From Volvox africanus (lineage: Eukaryota; Chlorophyta; Chlorophyceae; Chlamydomonadales; Volvocaceae): a stretch of 64,000 nt of DNA. The translations under genes were made by a program, and so were the position numbers. Below are positions 25,638 through 39,152 of this stretch, in pieces. The notes under the pieces are model-generated. The model was not told where the DNA came from. It did no database searches and saw only the letters and a program-made list of their open reading frames with translations. The DNA is taken from positions 1,815,001 through 1,879,000 of the forward strand of contig BSDZ01000014.1 of assembly GCA_030268105.1 (NCBI GenBank). Reading direction: 5' to 3'. Positions within the stretch are counted from its first letter, which is position 1; each line of letters starts with the position of its first letter.

Positions 25638-28527
25638 TCAATGGGGAGCTACCTTGGAGATGGCGGCTCCCAGCACCTCACAGCACTTGTCGATCTCTGC
25701 GTCCGTCACCACCAGCGGGGGCACCAGGCGAATGACGTCGCCCTTGCCGGCGGTGATAGCCAGCACCCCCATACCTCGCGCCGCATCTACCACGGGGCCA
25801 GCCATCATGTCGAGCTGTACACCCACGAGCAATCCAACGCCGCGAACCTCCTTGACGTGGGGGCTGCTGCCCATGCTGCGCTTCAAACCTGCACACGATA
25901 TATGTCGTCACACGCGACACGCCATCACGAAAAGTGATCAGGTCAGCAATAAATTTCAGCAATAAACCAGGGCAAAAGCGAAAGGCAAACAAACCCTAGA
26001 TTAAGGCCAAGATTTGGGTGCAAGCTAAAAAAAAGGATCCGGAGACGGTTGTGATGGCGGATGATCGTACCTTCCCGTAGACGGTGTCCCTTTTGTTCCA
26101 CCGATGTCAGGAAGGTGGGGTTTTGGATGATGTCGAAGACGGTGCAGGCCACGTGGCACACCAGGGGGTTGCCAGCGAAGGTCGAACCGTGATCGCCTGC
26201 GAGCGACCGGGCGTGGCCATTCGCAAACAGAGTTAGGGAAGCAGGCAAGTGGGGCAGGGAGAGACCCGGCACTGCTGATGAGAACCGCAAATGACGAAGA
26301 GTCAGGGAGAGGTGCGATGCAATCATGGATGAGGGAGAAAAGCCATACCACGCCATACCACGCCACGCCTTGCGACATACGCCACAGGGGGACGAAGAAA
26401 GCCATAGGTCTCTCTTGGAGGGACGGACGGACGGACGGACGGACAACTGGACATTCAGTTGTCCATGCGGGCCCTATGGCGCCCTATCTTCCAGAAGGTC
26501 GGGCGCAGGAGACCCGGGGCGGCCCGAGGGAACCTGGAACCTCAAGCTGCAACATCCCGCTTCTGACCCCCCTCCCTCTCTCTCTCTCCGCATACCCGCG
26601 CACGTACCCCTGCACCCTGCGGCGAACCCCAACATCCGCACATGTAGCTGCTCAATGTACTATACACTACACACTTGCGCCAAGTTCTCTACTGCTGTTC
26701 CCTCTGGGATGGGATGGGATGGCACAGACGGTTACATGCACACCAGGTGATAATGTATGAATGGTAAATTATACATATATATATGAACGTAAATGAGTAT
26801 ATACCGAAGAGACAAGTACTAAATAAATATCATTTGCACCTCGCCCTCTACAAGCACGCACCTGGTTTCATAACATCAGCCACGTGTTGTTTCAGCAGCA
26901 CCGCGCCGATTGGGAGACCGCCCGCCAGCGGCTTGGCCAACGTCATCATATCGGGCTCCACGCCGTACAACTGGTGACCCCAAAGCTTGCCTGCAATACC
27001 CCGGAGATGGCCCGCAAGGTACGGCATGGTGATGGTGCGTACGGCAGTACGGAACACCAAGTGTGCAGCATTGGTCTGGCATTTTGAATACCAGGGGTAA
27101 GTAACGACAATACGAGGAATACGGAGTACGGAACACTGGGGAAGGCTATCTCCAAAGGCAAAGGATTGCTTTAATTGAATACAATGAGGCAAAGAAAGCG
27201 GGACAGCAGCCAGCATTGGCATAGGCCATTTGTCCCAACATGAAATGCACACGTCACCATGACGATGATTTGAGCCTCCACCTCACAATGGTATCGAGGG
27301 GCATGGCACCCCATCTCAACCATTATAGCATATAGACGTAATTCAGCAATCCGTCCGGGAGACTTCTGGTCACCGCTGCGATGACAAAATAAAAAGTTGG
27401 GACGTCTTGGCGACATCGATGTGGATTTCATCTGGATTACGAAGCGCAGCCACCATCGCTGCCGTACATAAAAAGACAGCGCATGTGCCGCTTACCGTGT
27501 AGGTAGATGAATGGTGCAGCCCCCATTTGCACCACCACTGTCACCATCGCCATCACCGCCAGATGTCGTCCCGGTCAACCGTACTTAGGGTATAAACCAC
27601 AACCTTCCACAACCTTCTTGTCATCTAGATTTTCGTCGTCGCACCTGTTCGGCCCAGGCCGCACTGCACCTCGTCAAAGACCAGCAGCGCGCCCGCCTCG
27701 TCGCACAACTCCCGAAGACCTTTCAGGAAGGCCAGCTTGGACGGCGTGATTCCGCCCTCACCCTGTACTGGCTCGACGAAGACGGCAGCCGTCTTGCCCT
27801 TTTCAATGACCGCAGCTGCCGAGTCCAGGTTGTTGTACTCGGCCAGGCGGTGGCCGGGCATCATGGGGTAGAACGGTGTTTTATACTGCTCTTTGTACGT
27901 CAACGCCAGCGCACCCATGGTACGGCCGTGGAAGCAGGATGTGAAGGAGACCAATTCGTACGGCGCCACGGCATTTGCGTCATATGGGTCAACGCCGGCC
28001 TGCACACGAGCCCACTTGCGAGCAAATTTGATAGCTCCCTCGTTGGCTTCCGTTCCGGTGTTGCAGAAGAAGGCCTTGTCGGCGAAGGAGTTCTCCACCA
28101 GGCGCTTCGCGAGTTCAACCTGAGGTTGCGTGTGATATAGATTGCTGGTGTGTGCGAGCTGCTGGGCCTGCTCCGCTAGGGCAGCGAACCACTGCGCGTC
28201 GCTGTGGCCCAGCGCGTTGACGGCTATCCCGGCAGCCATGTCGATGTACTCCTTGCCTTCGACATCCCACATCTTCGCACCCTTTCCGTGCGATATCACG
28301 ACCGGTGCGCGAGCGTATGTATGAAGCACGTATTTGGATTCATCGCTGATCACCCTTTGGGCTACATCAGCGCCGTAGGCAGCCGGTGCCCCGTTCGAAG
28401 ACTTAAATACGCCCTTCACAACATTCGCAGGGTCGACAGTTGCAGCTGCCCTTGGCACGATACAGCGTGCGCGCGATTCACAGGCTCCCCGGCCAAGGGC
28501 GGCGTGCTGGTGCTTCAAGTGTGCCAT
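25638..28527 (-). CDS. ARG9: acetylornithine aminotransferase, plastid-targeted
   Basis: This PLP enzyme converts N-acetylglutamate semialdehyde and glutamate to N-acetylornithine and 2-oxoglutarate (EC 2.6.1.11) in arginine synthesis, in the chloroplast stroma. Seen: four minus-strand exons in phase: 28527-27645, 26990-26862, 26196-26071 and 25888-25638, encoding 462 residues with stop TGA. The first 40 or so residues are rich in Ala, Arg and Ser with few acidic residues, like an algal transit peptide. Class-III aminotransferase motifs are intact: FCNTGTEANEGAIKFAR for the PLP phosphate, CFHGRTMGALALT, LLVFDEVQCGLGRTG with the pyridine-binding Asp at about 285, and the Schiff-base Lys at about 314 in TLAKPLAGGLPIGAV. 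Chlamydomonas ARG9 encodes this enzyme. Ornithine aminotransferase is the main alternative, but the ArgD-like core and N-terminal extension favour ARG9. The start is the first in-frame ATG. Confidence 0.93.
26421..26444 (+). repeat. GGAC tetranucleotide microsatellite
   Basis: Six GGAC units in the ARG9 intron between the exons at 26862 and 26196. Confidence 0.85.
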
Positions 28528-31093
28528 CGTCCAATGAACGGCGCGGCCTGCGCACGAGTCATTTAACACGATATCAAGTGATACATTTGGACAAAGAAAA
28601 CACGCTTATAAGTCGCCTTCTGGGAAGGAGACAACAAGCCCTAACCTCTCCTTTCTGTTCATAATGCATATGTAATTATGACATTGAAACACGTCACACT
28701 CTAGGAGTATAATCTTACGTACCCCGAAATGATGAGAACTTCCCAAGTTCAAGGTGATGAAACGTTAGCTGCAAGTATACCAAATGCTGCACTTGGCTAA
28801 GAATCAAAATATGTTCCTTATGCACGCTCTAAGGGATGAGAAGATAAATATTACTGGGAGCTATGTCTTAAACATAACCAGAGGCCAATGAATTCACACG
28901 TGATGGGATCCGTACACTGCTTACGGAAACGCCTGAAAGATGAAATAAGCGGATCATGTTAAGCCCATCAACTAGCACATACCAGGCATATATCAGTGTT
29001 GTTCTGCATACTGTTGAAGTCGTTAGCCAAGTAATAGTGTGGTACACTGTCAAAGTCGTGAACTATAGGATTGCCTTTCCACGCTATCTCTCTAAATAAA
29101 AGTTACTGCAAGCCTCGATACATTATTGGCACGGAATCCGATCGTTCTTTGCGAAGAGGGTTCCATGCGAACCCATATGTCAAATCGCATACAAACAGCA
29201 TATCCGAGAGATCGTTGATGAGACTATGCTGTGTTGCGCATAGAACCCTTGAGCTTGGCTACCTTGTCCGGGGCGCAACCTGGCGAACCTAACTGCCCCC
29301 GGTAGAAAGTAAGCGTATACCGGATTGCGTGCGGTTTCGGAAGAGCAGACCTGCTTTCATTGCCACATTATACTGTTTTCTTTATAGATGCTTTACTTTG
29401 TGTAGCGCTTGGGAACATGTGTCCGTATATGGCAGAGGTAGGGTTGGCGTGTACCTGCCTACGCATGAGCAGTGTTGAATGCATACCAATGCTGGGGCTT
29501 GCGAGTTAGGATCAGTAAGGAGGTAGAGCAGACATCGAAAGCATCAATTCTCAGTACAAGGTTTAGGCTTGCGAATTGAGTACGGCGGCAGATTATGGAG
29601 CGCCCCTAAGTGCTGACGTTGAACTGACGCCAGGTCTGCTTGGGTTAGGATTTAACCTGTGTATAATGAGATGATTCTGGAGCAATTTGCGACATCCCGC
29701 CCACGCATAAAAGGATCAGTGCAAATGAAACGATCTGCCGGCCTGCCCTGGGATCTACTGGCGTAGTGCGCGAAGCACCACCTGTGACGACCACGGACGG
29801 TCCAACTTTGACCTACGGAAACTAACGCTTTTAGAGTTTTCGAGGACTTATGCACTATAACAAGGCTGATGCAAAGGCACACGAAGTGAGAACCAGCAAA
29901 ATATGTTTCTTGGGCTCGCCTAAGGAAAGAGATTTCGCCTTGCTTGACTCATATACAGCAATTTCATTCTGCTAAGCGCCATGAAACTATTTAGCGATTA
30001 AGAGTAAGCAGCATCTTGACAGTTTAAGCAATACTAAATTTGAAACGCTCGGCTTCGTAGCTTCCTTTGCTGCGACAGAGTGAGGTCGATTAAACGCTAA
30101 ACTCTTATTCCCTTATTCCCGAGGACTCTTTGCAGTAAATATGCAAATTGTGACAGAAATTCAAGAATTTTAACGCAAGATTTGGGGAAAGCTGCATTTG
30201 GATTGCATGCAGCCGACCTCGCCGTGCGGCGCAAGGATGGAGCTCATAATCCAGCCCACCTCCCTCGAACCCCATCGCGACAACAATGCCCGAACCAAAC
30301 TGCCCCGAACTTGGGCAGCGGAACCCAGGCTAATTAAAACGCATGCCATCTATATATAAAGACTTATCCGGCGGCTGTGCCCTTGACCCTACAGGCACGT
30401 CGAACAGTCATGCTGAAAGGACAAAACCGGTGATATTACTAAGTTATTATCGTTGTCATCCCGTCGAGGTTCCTGGTTAAGTTCGACATCAAGTTATCAG
30501 CCCACCAGAGACCGAAACCTCAACCGCTGGATTTACAGCCTGAAGAGGCATTTGTCGTAAAGCTTAACTGTGTCTCTCAACGTCTCAACTGGCACGCATT
30601 GGAACCTGACCGCCTACATCAGCTACTCGAGAATGAATTGGTAATCTAATGCACCTCCCGTCGAAGGACTGATGCCTTTCCTTCAAGCTCACAGACGAGT
30701 TAATGATATAATGAAGGCATTAGGACAGACTCCATCCACCGCCCACAGCTTTGCAGGGCCGATTCAAATGTGGGGCCGCTAGGGGTGAGGCGTCTGAGAC
30801 TGCGACCCTACCTGGTCAGGGGTGGGCTGGCAGGCGGTTTGTATCCTCCTTGGATGGACTGGATTTGACGGCTTGATCAATGAGGTAGGCGCATCCTTGC
30901 TCGGGCAGCAGGAAACACTCGCACGCTCTGCTCGAATGCACGGTTCCTTCCCTTAAACCCTAAAAACCTAAAACCTTTCAACAATGATAACAACATAAGT
31001 CATTCAAGCCACCACCCCTTTATCATTGTGCCAATTCTTTGCTCGTTGACCCATGGGTCTTTTGCATTTGCCATTACCCCCCACAACGGCTAG

Positions 31094-31234
31094 GAGAGCA
31101 AGAGAGTGGAGAGGGAGGCAGGTGCAGAGCGAGGGAGGTGGAGAGCAAGAGAGTGGAGAGGGAGGCAGGTGCAGAGCGAGGGAGCTGGAGAGCAAGAGAG
31201 TGGAGAGGGAGGCAGGTGGAGAGGAAGGCAGGTG
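31094..31234 (+). repeat. 47-bp purine-rich minisatellite, about three copies
   Basis: Three units start at 31094, 31141 and 31188 with a constant 47-base period. They are almost pure G and A on the plus strand and rich in GAGAG and GGAGG. The third copy decays into shorter repeats. Confidence 0.85.
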
Positions 31235-33013
31235 GACAATCCGAAATCGTGACACGTCATCCGTTCAGAACCTGCAAAGACCCTTCGAGACCCTTCGAGA
31301 CATTACAGCCATGAGGTAAATGGACCATATACGTGGCGAGGTTGGTTGGTGTATGTATGGGGTACATATACATATACTTATAGATACATTTATAGATATG
31401 GATAAGGATATAATTATAAATATATATATACATACAGATGTACATCCGTACGTGCACTGATTGCAGGCACTACCATCCCGCACTTCAGCTTAACGTGCTG
31501 TTAATCCCCCATTCAACAACAACAAGCGGCAGAGGGCGGGCACCCCGCCTGCGCGCGTATGTGCTCGCTGGAGAACAGAAGAAAACACTACATGGTTTTA
31601 CTTGCTCGTGCTGTCACGCTAGCGACGTACTTATTCCTGTTACCTTTTAAATGTGATTTGTTTCTTTCGCAACTCCTGCTGGTGTCATAACGCGAGCATC
31701 AGGTTTTGAATTCTACTTTCCCGCCTGTTGAATTCTGGTTAAATTTTGAATAATCGAAAGGCTATACTAAGGCTACGGATACAAAGGCTCACACAATATG
31801 TTAGCGGTATTCCTGTGAGAGGCTGCGATGCTCTATTTTATATTCCAGCGCACGTATGGACTGAACGTACAGCATACATAATGCTAGCACAATATTACCT
31901 GACATTATCCGAATATTACCTGACATTAACCGAAGGAAAAAGATGTATCGGGAACTAGCCCCTGTTCGTTGCGCCTGGTTGGGCACCAGCGCGGGGACGC
32001 CGTGCCGGATATCGTTGCAGCAAATCATCGCGTGCGCAGCAAAAACTCATTTGCATAAATTGGGTCGTTCGTTTACTTAGCAACGCAAAAGCGGTTTACA
32101 CACACGACTCGAGCTCGTTTGGGAAATCAAATTGCGACGTAACAATAAACCTTATATGTCATGCGTGACTTTTCCGCGAGCTTTCCGAATGGAAGGCCAA
32201 CGGCGCAGGCCGCATCATTAGGTTCCGCGGCATCGGTGCACGGCCGGAACAAATGAAAGATTGAAATGATTTGGGTCCTCAGTGCAACAGCAAGACAGTG
32301 CAGGTGAAGTCCTATCAAGGAAGATTCGTTTTCGTAGAATATCGCTATAAGATGTTCCCTGTCACCGTGGCGTGGCAGTAGCGCCAGGGCTGTAGAGAAA
32401 CCAATCATGTCGGCGGCCATCCCGAAATGACATACACATGCATGGAATATATGTACTGTACCGGATATACACTACCATAAAAATTGGTCAGAGGCGCAAT
32501 TAGGCCGCGCAATCTAAGGCTCAGTGCCACAGTCCGGAATGCGCTTCCGGAAAGGCCGCAGCACCAGGAGGCAAGGTTGTAGCTGGTTGTAGCTGGTTAC
32601 CATTTATGTTTGTTATGTTGAATGTCTGGTTATGTTTCCGATTACGGCAACAGAGAGCGAGCAGCTATGAGATGCAAAGAAGCAAGCGTAAAGAAGGTAC
32701 TGCCTTGCTCGATTTCGTTCACGGCAATCGAGCTTGGTGGTACCCGGCGGAAGTGCACAAAGGAGCACCGGGGCAGTGAAGCCCCAGTGCTTATTCGAAA
32801 CGAGTAGGGTCTTCATGATTTCACGTTTATATGTGTTTGGAGAGTGGAGTATTTGCACTGGACATACGAATACTCTTTACCAACCTGCATACCACAAGTA
32901 CAATGTGCGAGAAATTGGACAATTAAAATTGCACAACTGAACATGACCACTGGACATGCAGCCCTGTTAGCACAACAGTAGGACACGGGCATCGTTATTT
33001 TCGGATAGACGCC

Positions 33014-33044
<31 letters not shown>
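33014..33044 (+). repeat. AAC trinucleotide microsatellite
   Basis: About ten AAC units in a gap without genes. Confidence 0.9.
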
Positions 33045-33045
<1 letters not shown>

Positions 33046-34109
33046 TGCAGATAACTCTACGGGCGGCATCTTGCATAAATCCAAGGACAGGAAGACTATT
33101 TAAGCTTTCTATTATTCGTTTACGGATTGTGTGATTGATGTCCGTTAGAAGAGATCCCAAGGGATCATTGGTACGGCGGTCATAAACGAAGGTAGAACAC
33201 GTAAGAGCATGATATCAGACGTTATGAAAACAATAAAATATAAATTATATTACCCTTACTGTCTTGCGATAACTGGTGCACAGCAAGGCGCAGGATCCGG
33301 TAAGTACAGTCATCCTCAGGCATTCAGCCATCTTGACCGGCTGACGAAAAATATTCAATTACGTACTGAAATTTTTATCAACTGATAAGATGATGAGATA
33401 GTTTGAGGCGCTCGCCCCAAGGGAAACGAATCGCCCGGGTTTTCAACGCCGGACTTTGCGGCAAAACTGGCGCATCACGATAAGCTTAAGCGTAGTTCCT
33501 GATTTTCATAACTGCAAGCCGATTACACAAAGAAACCTTGGAGGAGTTGCCTCGTACATAGAGCTTTTCGTTACATAGTCCGCAGTGTCCACTGTTACCT
33601 GGAAGCACCCCCTACAATCTACCCCAAAGATCACAGAAACCAATATAGATATTTTCATTTCATTTAAAGCTTATATTAGTTGGCACGCTCGCCTTCTTTC
33701 CCGCGCTCGCGCCCACCGCTTTGTACACCGTCTTTACTGTCGTACGCCAATTCGCCAGGGAGGGCGCGTTGCAAGCCGTCAAGAAGGATGTTTGCTCGCT
33801 AGTGCAATCGCTGTGGAGCCCCTATAGGCTGCACCAATACAGCCTTGCGTGTTTACACATTGTAATCGTATCTCACGCATCGGCGTGAGTATCTCCGTTA
33901 GTCCATTTCTGTCTCAAGGCACGAGCTTCTTGGGTACGTAAGTCATGATAGGTATCAGTTATGTCGCAGTATTGCGGAACTAGTTGTTATTATTCTTATG
34001 GGTGATGTTTAAATGATACGCTGACGATAAGTAGCTGGCAGGACACATGAATGTCTTAATCTCTACGCGCGCAGTGGGCTCTGCAAAAAGTCGAAGGTTG
34101 GGCACGAGG

Positions 34110-37100
34110 ATGTCAAAGCTACTGCTGTTGGCGCTTCTTGGCGCCATCGCAGTGGTTGCCGTAAGGGCTGGTGGGTTGACAGTCTCCTTCGACGCATTGA
34201 TGCGAAGCAAAATTGTCCCTGCTCCTAACCCCGTTTCTTCTCCCTTCATTCTGTCGAATTAACAGAAGTAAGCAGCCTTCATGGCAGGTAAGGCTTTGTT
34301 GCTTTAGCTTTCGTCATTCGTCGTGAGTTACTGAAAATTGCTTGTGGCGACAGCCAAGGGTTTTCTCAGCAAACCTCGATAATAAAATCTGATTGAAAAG
34401 AATTCTTTAATGTATAACTCAATATATTTTTTCTTTTCGATGTGGGCAGGTCGCTGTTAAACAACGACAACCCGAACGCTTTCCCATACTGCAAGTGTGC
34501 CTATCGGCTGCGTCGTAGCCCTTACCGCTTGCGCTTTGATGGCTATCTTGAGAACTACAAGGGCAACAACTGGGTCTGCTATAAAGTATTTGTGAATACT
34601 AATAACACTGTTTGCGAGGACGTCAACGTCAAGGAGAGGTGCTGCACCGCTGACTTGTACAAGATAGAGTTCGATGTCGGTGAGTAAGAAACGCTGTACT
34701 ACATCACATCACACGTAACACCTTAAAATTCTTCATTTTTTAATTAAATAACTGTTAAGATATATACCTTATTTCAGCCGCCTAGTTTCGCCATCACAAC
34801 CTTTCGGCATGCCTTAAACGCAGTCCACCTCACCCCACCTCACCCCATCTCACCTCACCTCACCTCAGCGCGCCTACGTTAGTGATCCTCCGACACAGCC
34901 CTACGTCATCACCTGCGCCCCTCCGTCCCTACGCCTCTCTCAGACAACAAAGACCAGCATACCCGAACCCATTCCTTTGAAAACGTCCATGTCTTCCACT
35001 CACCGTCGCTCTAGCTTCTTAACCCTTTACCTCTGCTGCTGTTGATGATGATGCGGATACTGCCATGGGTACTGCTCCTGCTGTTACTGCTTCCTTCTTA
35101 CGCCTCAGCGCCGAACTGCAAGGGCTCTTCTACTAGGTCGCTGCTGTTCAAGGATATCGATACCGTGGTGCAAGGCACCCAGATCACTGAGCAGATCAAC
35201 ACCGTTGGTATCGAGGACATCGAGGGGGTTCCGGGTGTTGCCGTGCTCCGCATCACTCGCGGCATCAACCTGGCACTGTCCGTCGTGGCGGCCTTTCCTG
35301 GTGGGTCCTTTCGGGAATGGAGGCCTCAGGGCTGGGGCTGGGGCTGGGGCTGGGGCTGGGGCTGGGGCTGGGGCTGGGCAGAACTAGATTCGGTTTATAA
35401 GATTCCGAACTCAGTTAAGACTGGGTCGTAGGGTCGTAGGGTGGTAGGGTGGTAGGGTGGTAGGGTGGTAGGGTCTTAGGGTGGTAGGGTCGATAGGGCA
35501 GTTTGACGGTTGACGGCTCGGGTGAGATCAGGTCGGGGCCTGGGGCTGGGGCTGGGTTGCAAGGACGCAATGCCGTACTGTCAGATCCGGCTTCCCATGT
35601 TCCCACGTCGGTTCAGACTTCGGACGGGTCTGTTTCGGAGCAACATGACAGAAGATCCCAACGGTATTTCATCCGTACCTATTCAATTTTTGCAGTACCG
35701 TGGATAAGGAGGAATCCCCCTGGGGAAAGGAGCAAGAGGGAAGAAAGGGGAAAGGAAAAACGGGGGAGGGGGTGGCAGAGCTTTTTAACTAGTCGGCCTA
35801 CATGCGAGCCTGGAAGGATCCAGGTGCTCCCAGACAACCGGAATTTGTTGATACCGCCATGGAAGAGTGTTTACGAGGGCCAGTACTGCCTCGCTGGGCA
35901 ATTCCGTACACCTTTCCATTTCCATACACCTTTTAACTCCGCGCAACTCCCCGCAACGCCAAGCGACTGGCACTGGGACATAACTTCATCAACGCGTTGG
36001 ACAGGCCCCGGTTCGGCTGGCATATGCATCCGGGGCGTAGGTTCTCTATCTTGCTGTGTGTGCCGCAGCGCCGCAGGTCAGCTTCTGTCGTCCAGTGTAG
36101 GTTTACCCCACCCATCCCCCCCCGGGTCCCGAAGTTTCTCCGCTGAGAGCCCCCTCTGTACTGTCTTCCTCCTCCCTCCTCCCTTCCCACTTCCGCCGAG
36201 GGAGCACTAATCTCTCCTTTTCTTCCTTCGGCTTCTCTTTGCAAAACCCTCCACGATTTCTAGCCCCTCGGACCGATTGTTACAATCGTGTGACCGCTTC
36301 TGTAACATCGAAAGTCTTACTTGCGCTTTTTGAATATCGTCAGTGAAACGTTGGTGTTCACTTTTTGCCCCCCCCCTTTCCCCTCCCCTCTCCCCTGTCG
36401 TCTTGCAGCTGGCCTCCCCATCTGCGTGAACCGCGTACCGGGTTTGTGCAGCCTCAGCCAGTTGTTCAAGAACTCGACGGGAGCTGCCACCTACTCTATC
36501 TTCGACAGCACCAAGTCATGTTGCCCAACTGGCCTTGCTGCCCCGCAAGACCGCCCCATCGGCCCAGCCCCTGGCAGCAGTCCGAACATCATCCCAGCGA
36601 CCGGCATCCCGCCGCAGCCTCCGTCGCCGCCGCCGCCGCGCCCGCCGCCGCCACCACCGCCATCTCCCCCGCCGCCGCGTCCACCGCCACCACCCAACCC
36701 CCCGGGCCTGCGTCCTCCCAGCCCGCCACCGCCGCCGCCGCCGAGCCCGCCGCCGCCAAAGCCCCCGAGCCCACCGCCGCCAAAGCCCCCGAGCCCGCCA
36801 CCACCAAAACCGCCGAAGCCCCCAAGCCCGCGGCCCCCAAGCTCCCCCTCGCCACCACCGCCACCACCGCCGCCACCACCGCCTCCCCCGCCGCCACCCC
36901 CCAGCCCCCCACCGCCGCCTCCCCCGCCCCCGCCCCCTCCGCCCCCGCCCCCGCCCCCCTCCCCCTCGCCGCCCGCCAAGCCGAAGCTCCCGAACTCGCC
37001 CCCCTCCCCCAAGCCACGGCCTGCTATTCCGTTGGCTATTGGCTTCCCGTACTGCGAGTAAGTCGTACATGGTTAGAAAATCTGGAAAAGGAACTAAACG

Positions 37101-38964
37101 CGCGATGCACTACGCGTCGTCGTATCCCCCAGGGTCATCCCCGAGTGAATCCCCCACATCAAGACTCATGAAGCAGCGACAGCCACCGAGGCTGCTCCCC
37201 GAGACAGCTGCAACCCATGGAGGCTCCCACATCTGGCCCTAAGGAATCTTTCTCCAAGAACACGCCAGGGGTTACGACTCCGCACCACACCTCCAACCAT
37301 CCTTCCAAAGAAAAACTCATCCGTACGACGCATAGTAGCCACTACTAGCATATATCTCCCGCTTCTTCGCCCTGTTCCATCTGTACGGTGTACACTCAAT
37401 CAGACAAAAGCGGACGCAACAAGATCATTTGTTGTAGCAGCTGTTGTAGCAGTTGTTTTGGCAAACGCATCATGACAGGAACTCCACGCACGCAGCAGTT
37501 GCAACACGTCCAGCAGCAGCAGTAGCAGCGGCGGTAGCATTACCAAGAATGTTGAAAGTACCATTACCTGCACTACCATTTACATCACCATTATAACTAT
37601 GTCGTGCCAATACGCGCCACATGCTACAGAAACACACGCAATAGAACCACAGCGGCAGTAGCGCATGAACTAGTGGCTCCGTCGTGTGTGTGTGTGTGTG
37701 TGTGTATTAATTCCTGGATCCCTCGTTGGCCTATCGTACGACTACACCCTCATTGCGTCCCATTACGTACCGGGTTTCGCGTCCGACAACCTTCTGTCGC
37801 AAGGCCGTAAATCTCTTCATCCCTCCCCCTCTTTTCTCCTTCTTCCGTATCCCTGCAGCTGCGCGTCTTACTCGTCCAGCAGCTTCCCATGGCGCGTGAC
37901 CATCGCAAACGTCACCAGCACGAAAGTTAACGGCATCCAGGCTGATCGTGTGTGCGTCCGGATCTACGTGGACGCCGTTGCCGCCGCCGCTTGCAACAAT
38001 GCGCTGGGTAGCTGCTGCCGTGAAGGCTTCCAGAAGTTTGAGTTCGTGGCCAGTAAGTCGAGTGTGTGAATGTGCGAGTGTGCGAGTGTGCGAGTGTGCG
38101 ACCATGTCATGGCATACCAGGAAGGAAGGGGTGGCAGAAGTTTGGAGATTGAGTGCGGATGGCGAAGTTAAGGGGGAGTAGAGGGGGGTTGTGAGCGGAA
38201 GAGCGAGTCCATTGTTGAGATGAGCACACGGGGAGATGAGCACACGGGGAGATGCGGCAGCGGATGGAATGACGAGTGGGAAGTCGCTGACCTGATCGGT
38301 CCTGACCTGACCTGATTTGCCTGACTGAACTGATCTGTAGCGGCGGAACCTGAAAAAGAAACTCCTGCTTGAGAGAGCGGTGCTTGCAGTGGCAGAACTT
38401 CCATTTCAGGCCGTCGCTTGGGCTCCGTGCCACGGAGGTCCCATCCCTTATGCCCGAACCGAGACGCACACATACACACGCGCACACACACACGCGCACA
38501 CACACACGCGCACACACACACACACGCGCACACACACACACACGCGCGCACACACACACACGCGCACACACACACACACACGCACACACACACGCGCACA
38601 CACACAATACACATACACATACACACACACACCGCTTAACGTCCCCTTCCTCCTCCCCTGCGCCCCTCCAGACGGCCGATGCAAGGGCTCCATCCTGCCC
38701 TTCACTCTCTCCACCTCCACCGAGATCAAATCGTCCTTCATGTGGGACTCAACGCACCCCGTGCTCAAGTTCAGCAAGCTGGACATCCCCTACGCACAGG
38801 GAGTGGCAGGGGGTGCCAGCCTATGCTTCTCTTTCAAGGGTCCCAGCTGCACAAGGTTCTCAGAGCTTTGCCCGGGCCGCGGCTGCCAACTGGCGGTGTT
38901 CAGCACCGTCACACCGAACTCGCCAACCACCTGCTGTCCGAAGAATCTGGTGCTCGGCTCTTAA
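34110..38964 (+). CDS. pherophorin (hydroxyproline-rich extracellular-matrix glycoprotein)
   Basis: Secreted structural glycoprotein of the volvocine extracellular matrix. Seen: seven exons in phase: 34110-34170, 34266-34287 (a 22-nt microexon), 34450-34679, 35109-35300, 36409-37057, 37859-38052 and 38672-38964, encoding 546 residues with stop TAA. Residues 1-20 are a signal peptide ([20 protein letters not shown]). Two Cys-rich pherophorin domains (DUF3707) each open with the FPYC-x-C signature (FPYCKC in the third exon, FPYCDC across the fifth/sixth junction) and carry paired Cys such as ERCCTAD and SCCREGF. They flank a rod at about residues 235-375 made of Pro with Ser and Lys-Pro interruptions, expected to be hydroxylated and glycosylated. 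This globule-rod-globule layout is classic for the family. Introns carry G-rich and CA repeats. Many pherophorins respond to sex inducer or wounding, but no such element is visible here. The microexon is inferred from phase alone. Confidence 0.95.
35330..35378 (+). repeat. GGGGCT hexamer array
   Basis: About eight hexamer units with four-G runs, just inside the intron after the fourth pherophorin exon. The spacing of G-runs would allow a quadruplex on the plus strand, which is also the transcript strand. Confidence 0.85.
35423..35492 (+). repeat. GGGTGGTAG-type 9-mer array
   Basis: Tandem GGGTGGTAG and GGGTCGTAG units in the same pherophorin intron as the GGGGCT array. They resemble algal telomere repeats (TTTTAGGG) in strand asymmetry but not in sequence, so I do not call them interstitial telomere. 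Confidence 0.8.
38464..38632 (+). repeat. CA/CACG compound microsatellite
   Basis: About 170 bases of CA repeats with regular CG interruptions, in the last pherophorin intron and ending some 40 bases before the final acceptor. Alternating purine/pyrimidine of this kind can adopt Z-DNA. Confidence 0.9.
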
Positions 38965-39103
38965 GTTGGAGGGTGAAGGGAGGGGGGGAGAGGGGAAAGA
39001 GTTGGGGGAAGGGAAAAAGCATTTCGCGCTTTTCCCCGGTTTTTCCTTGCATACCTCCTACTTCTTTCTCTCTGTTCCTTAATCACCATGGGTGTAGCGG
39101 GCA

Positions 39104-39152
39104 GGAGCAGCAGCAGCAGCAGCAGCGGCGGCAGCAGCAGCAGCAGCAGCAG
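39104..39152 (+). repeat. CAG repeat
   Basis: CAG triplets with one GGCGG interruption, 140 bases past the pherophorin stop codon and probably in its 3' UTR. Confidence 0.85.

Larger units (their letters stand above)
28528..34109. other. 5.6-kb gap without a supported gene
   Basis: This holds the 5' flank of ARG9 on the left and the 5' flank of the pherophorin gene on the right. Between them I see a 47-bp minisatellite at 31094, an AT/TA-rich microsatellite near 31367-31437 and an AAC tract at 33014. No open frame has coding character or a known motif, and no transposon ends are evident. Confidence 0.4.

Noticed and set aside
35423..35492. Interstitial telomere
   Set aside because: The units are GGGTGGTAG or GGGTCGTAG, not the algal TTTTAGGG repeat, and they lie in an intron.
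36491..37070. Large Gly- or Arg/Trp-rich minus-strand frames
   Set aside because: They are the antisense of the Pro-rich rod of the pherophorin, whose GC-rich third positions keep all frames open.
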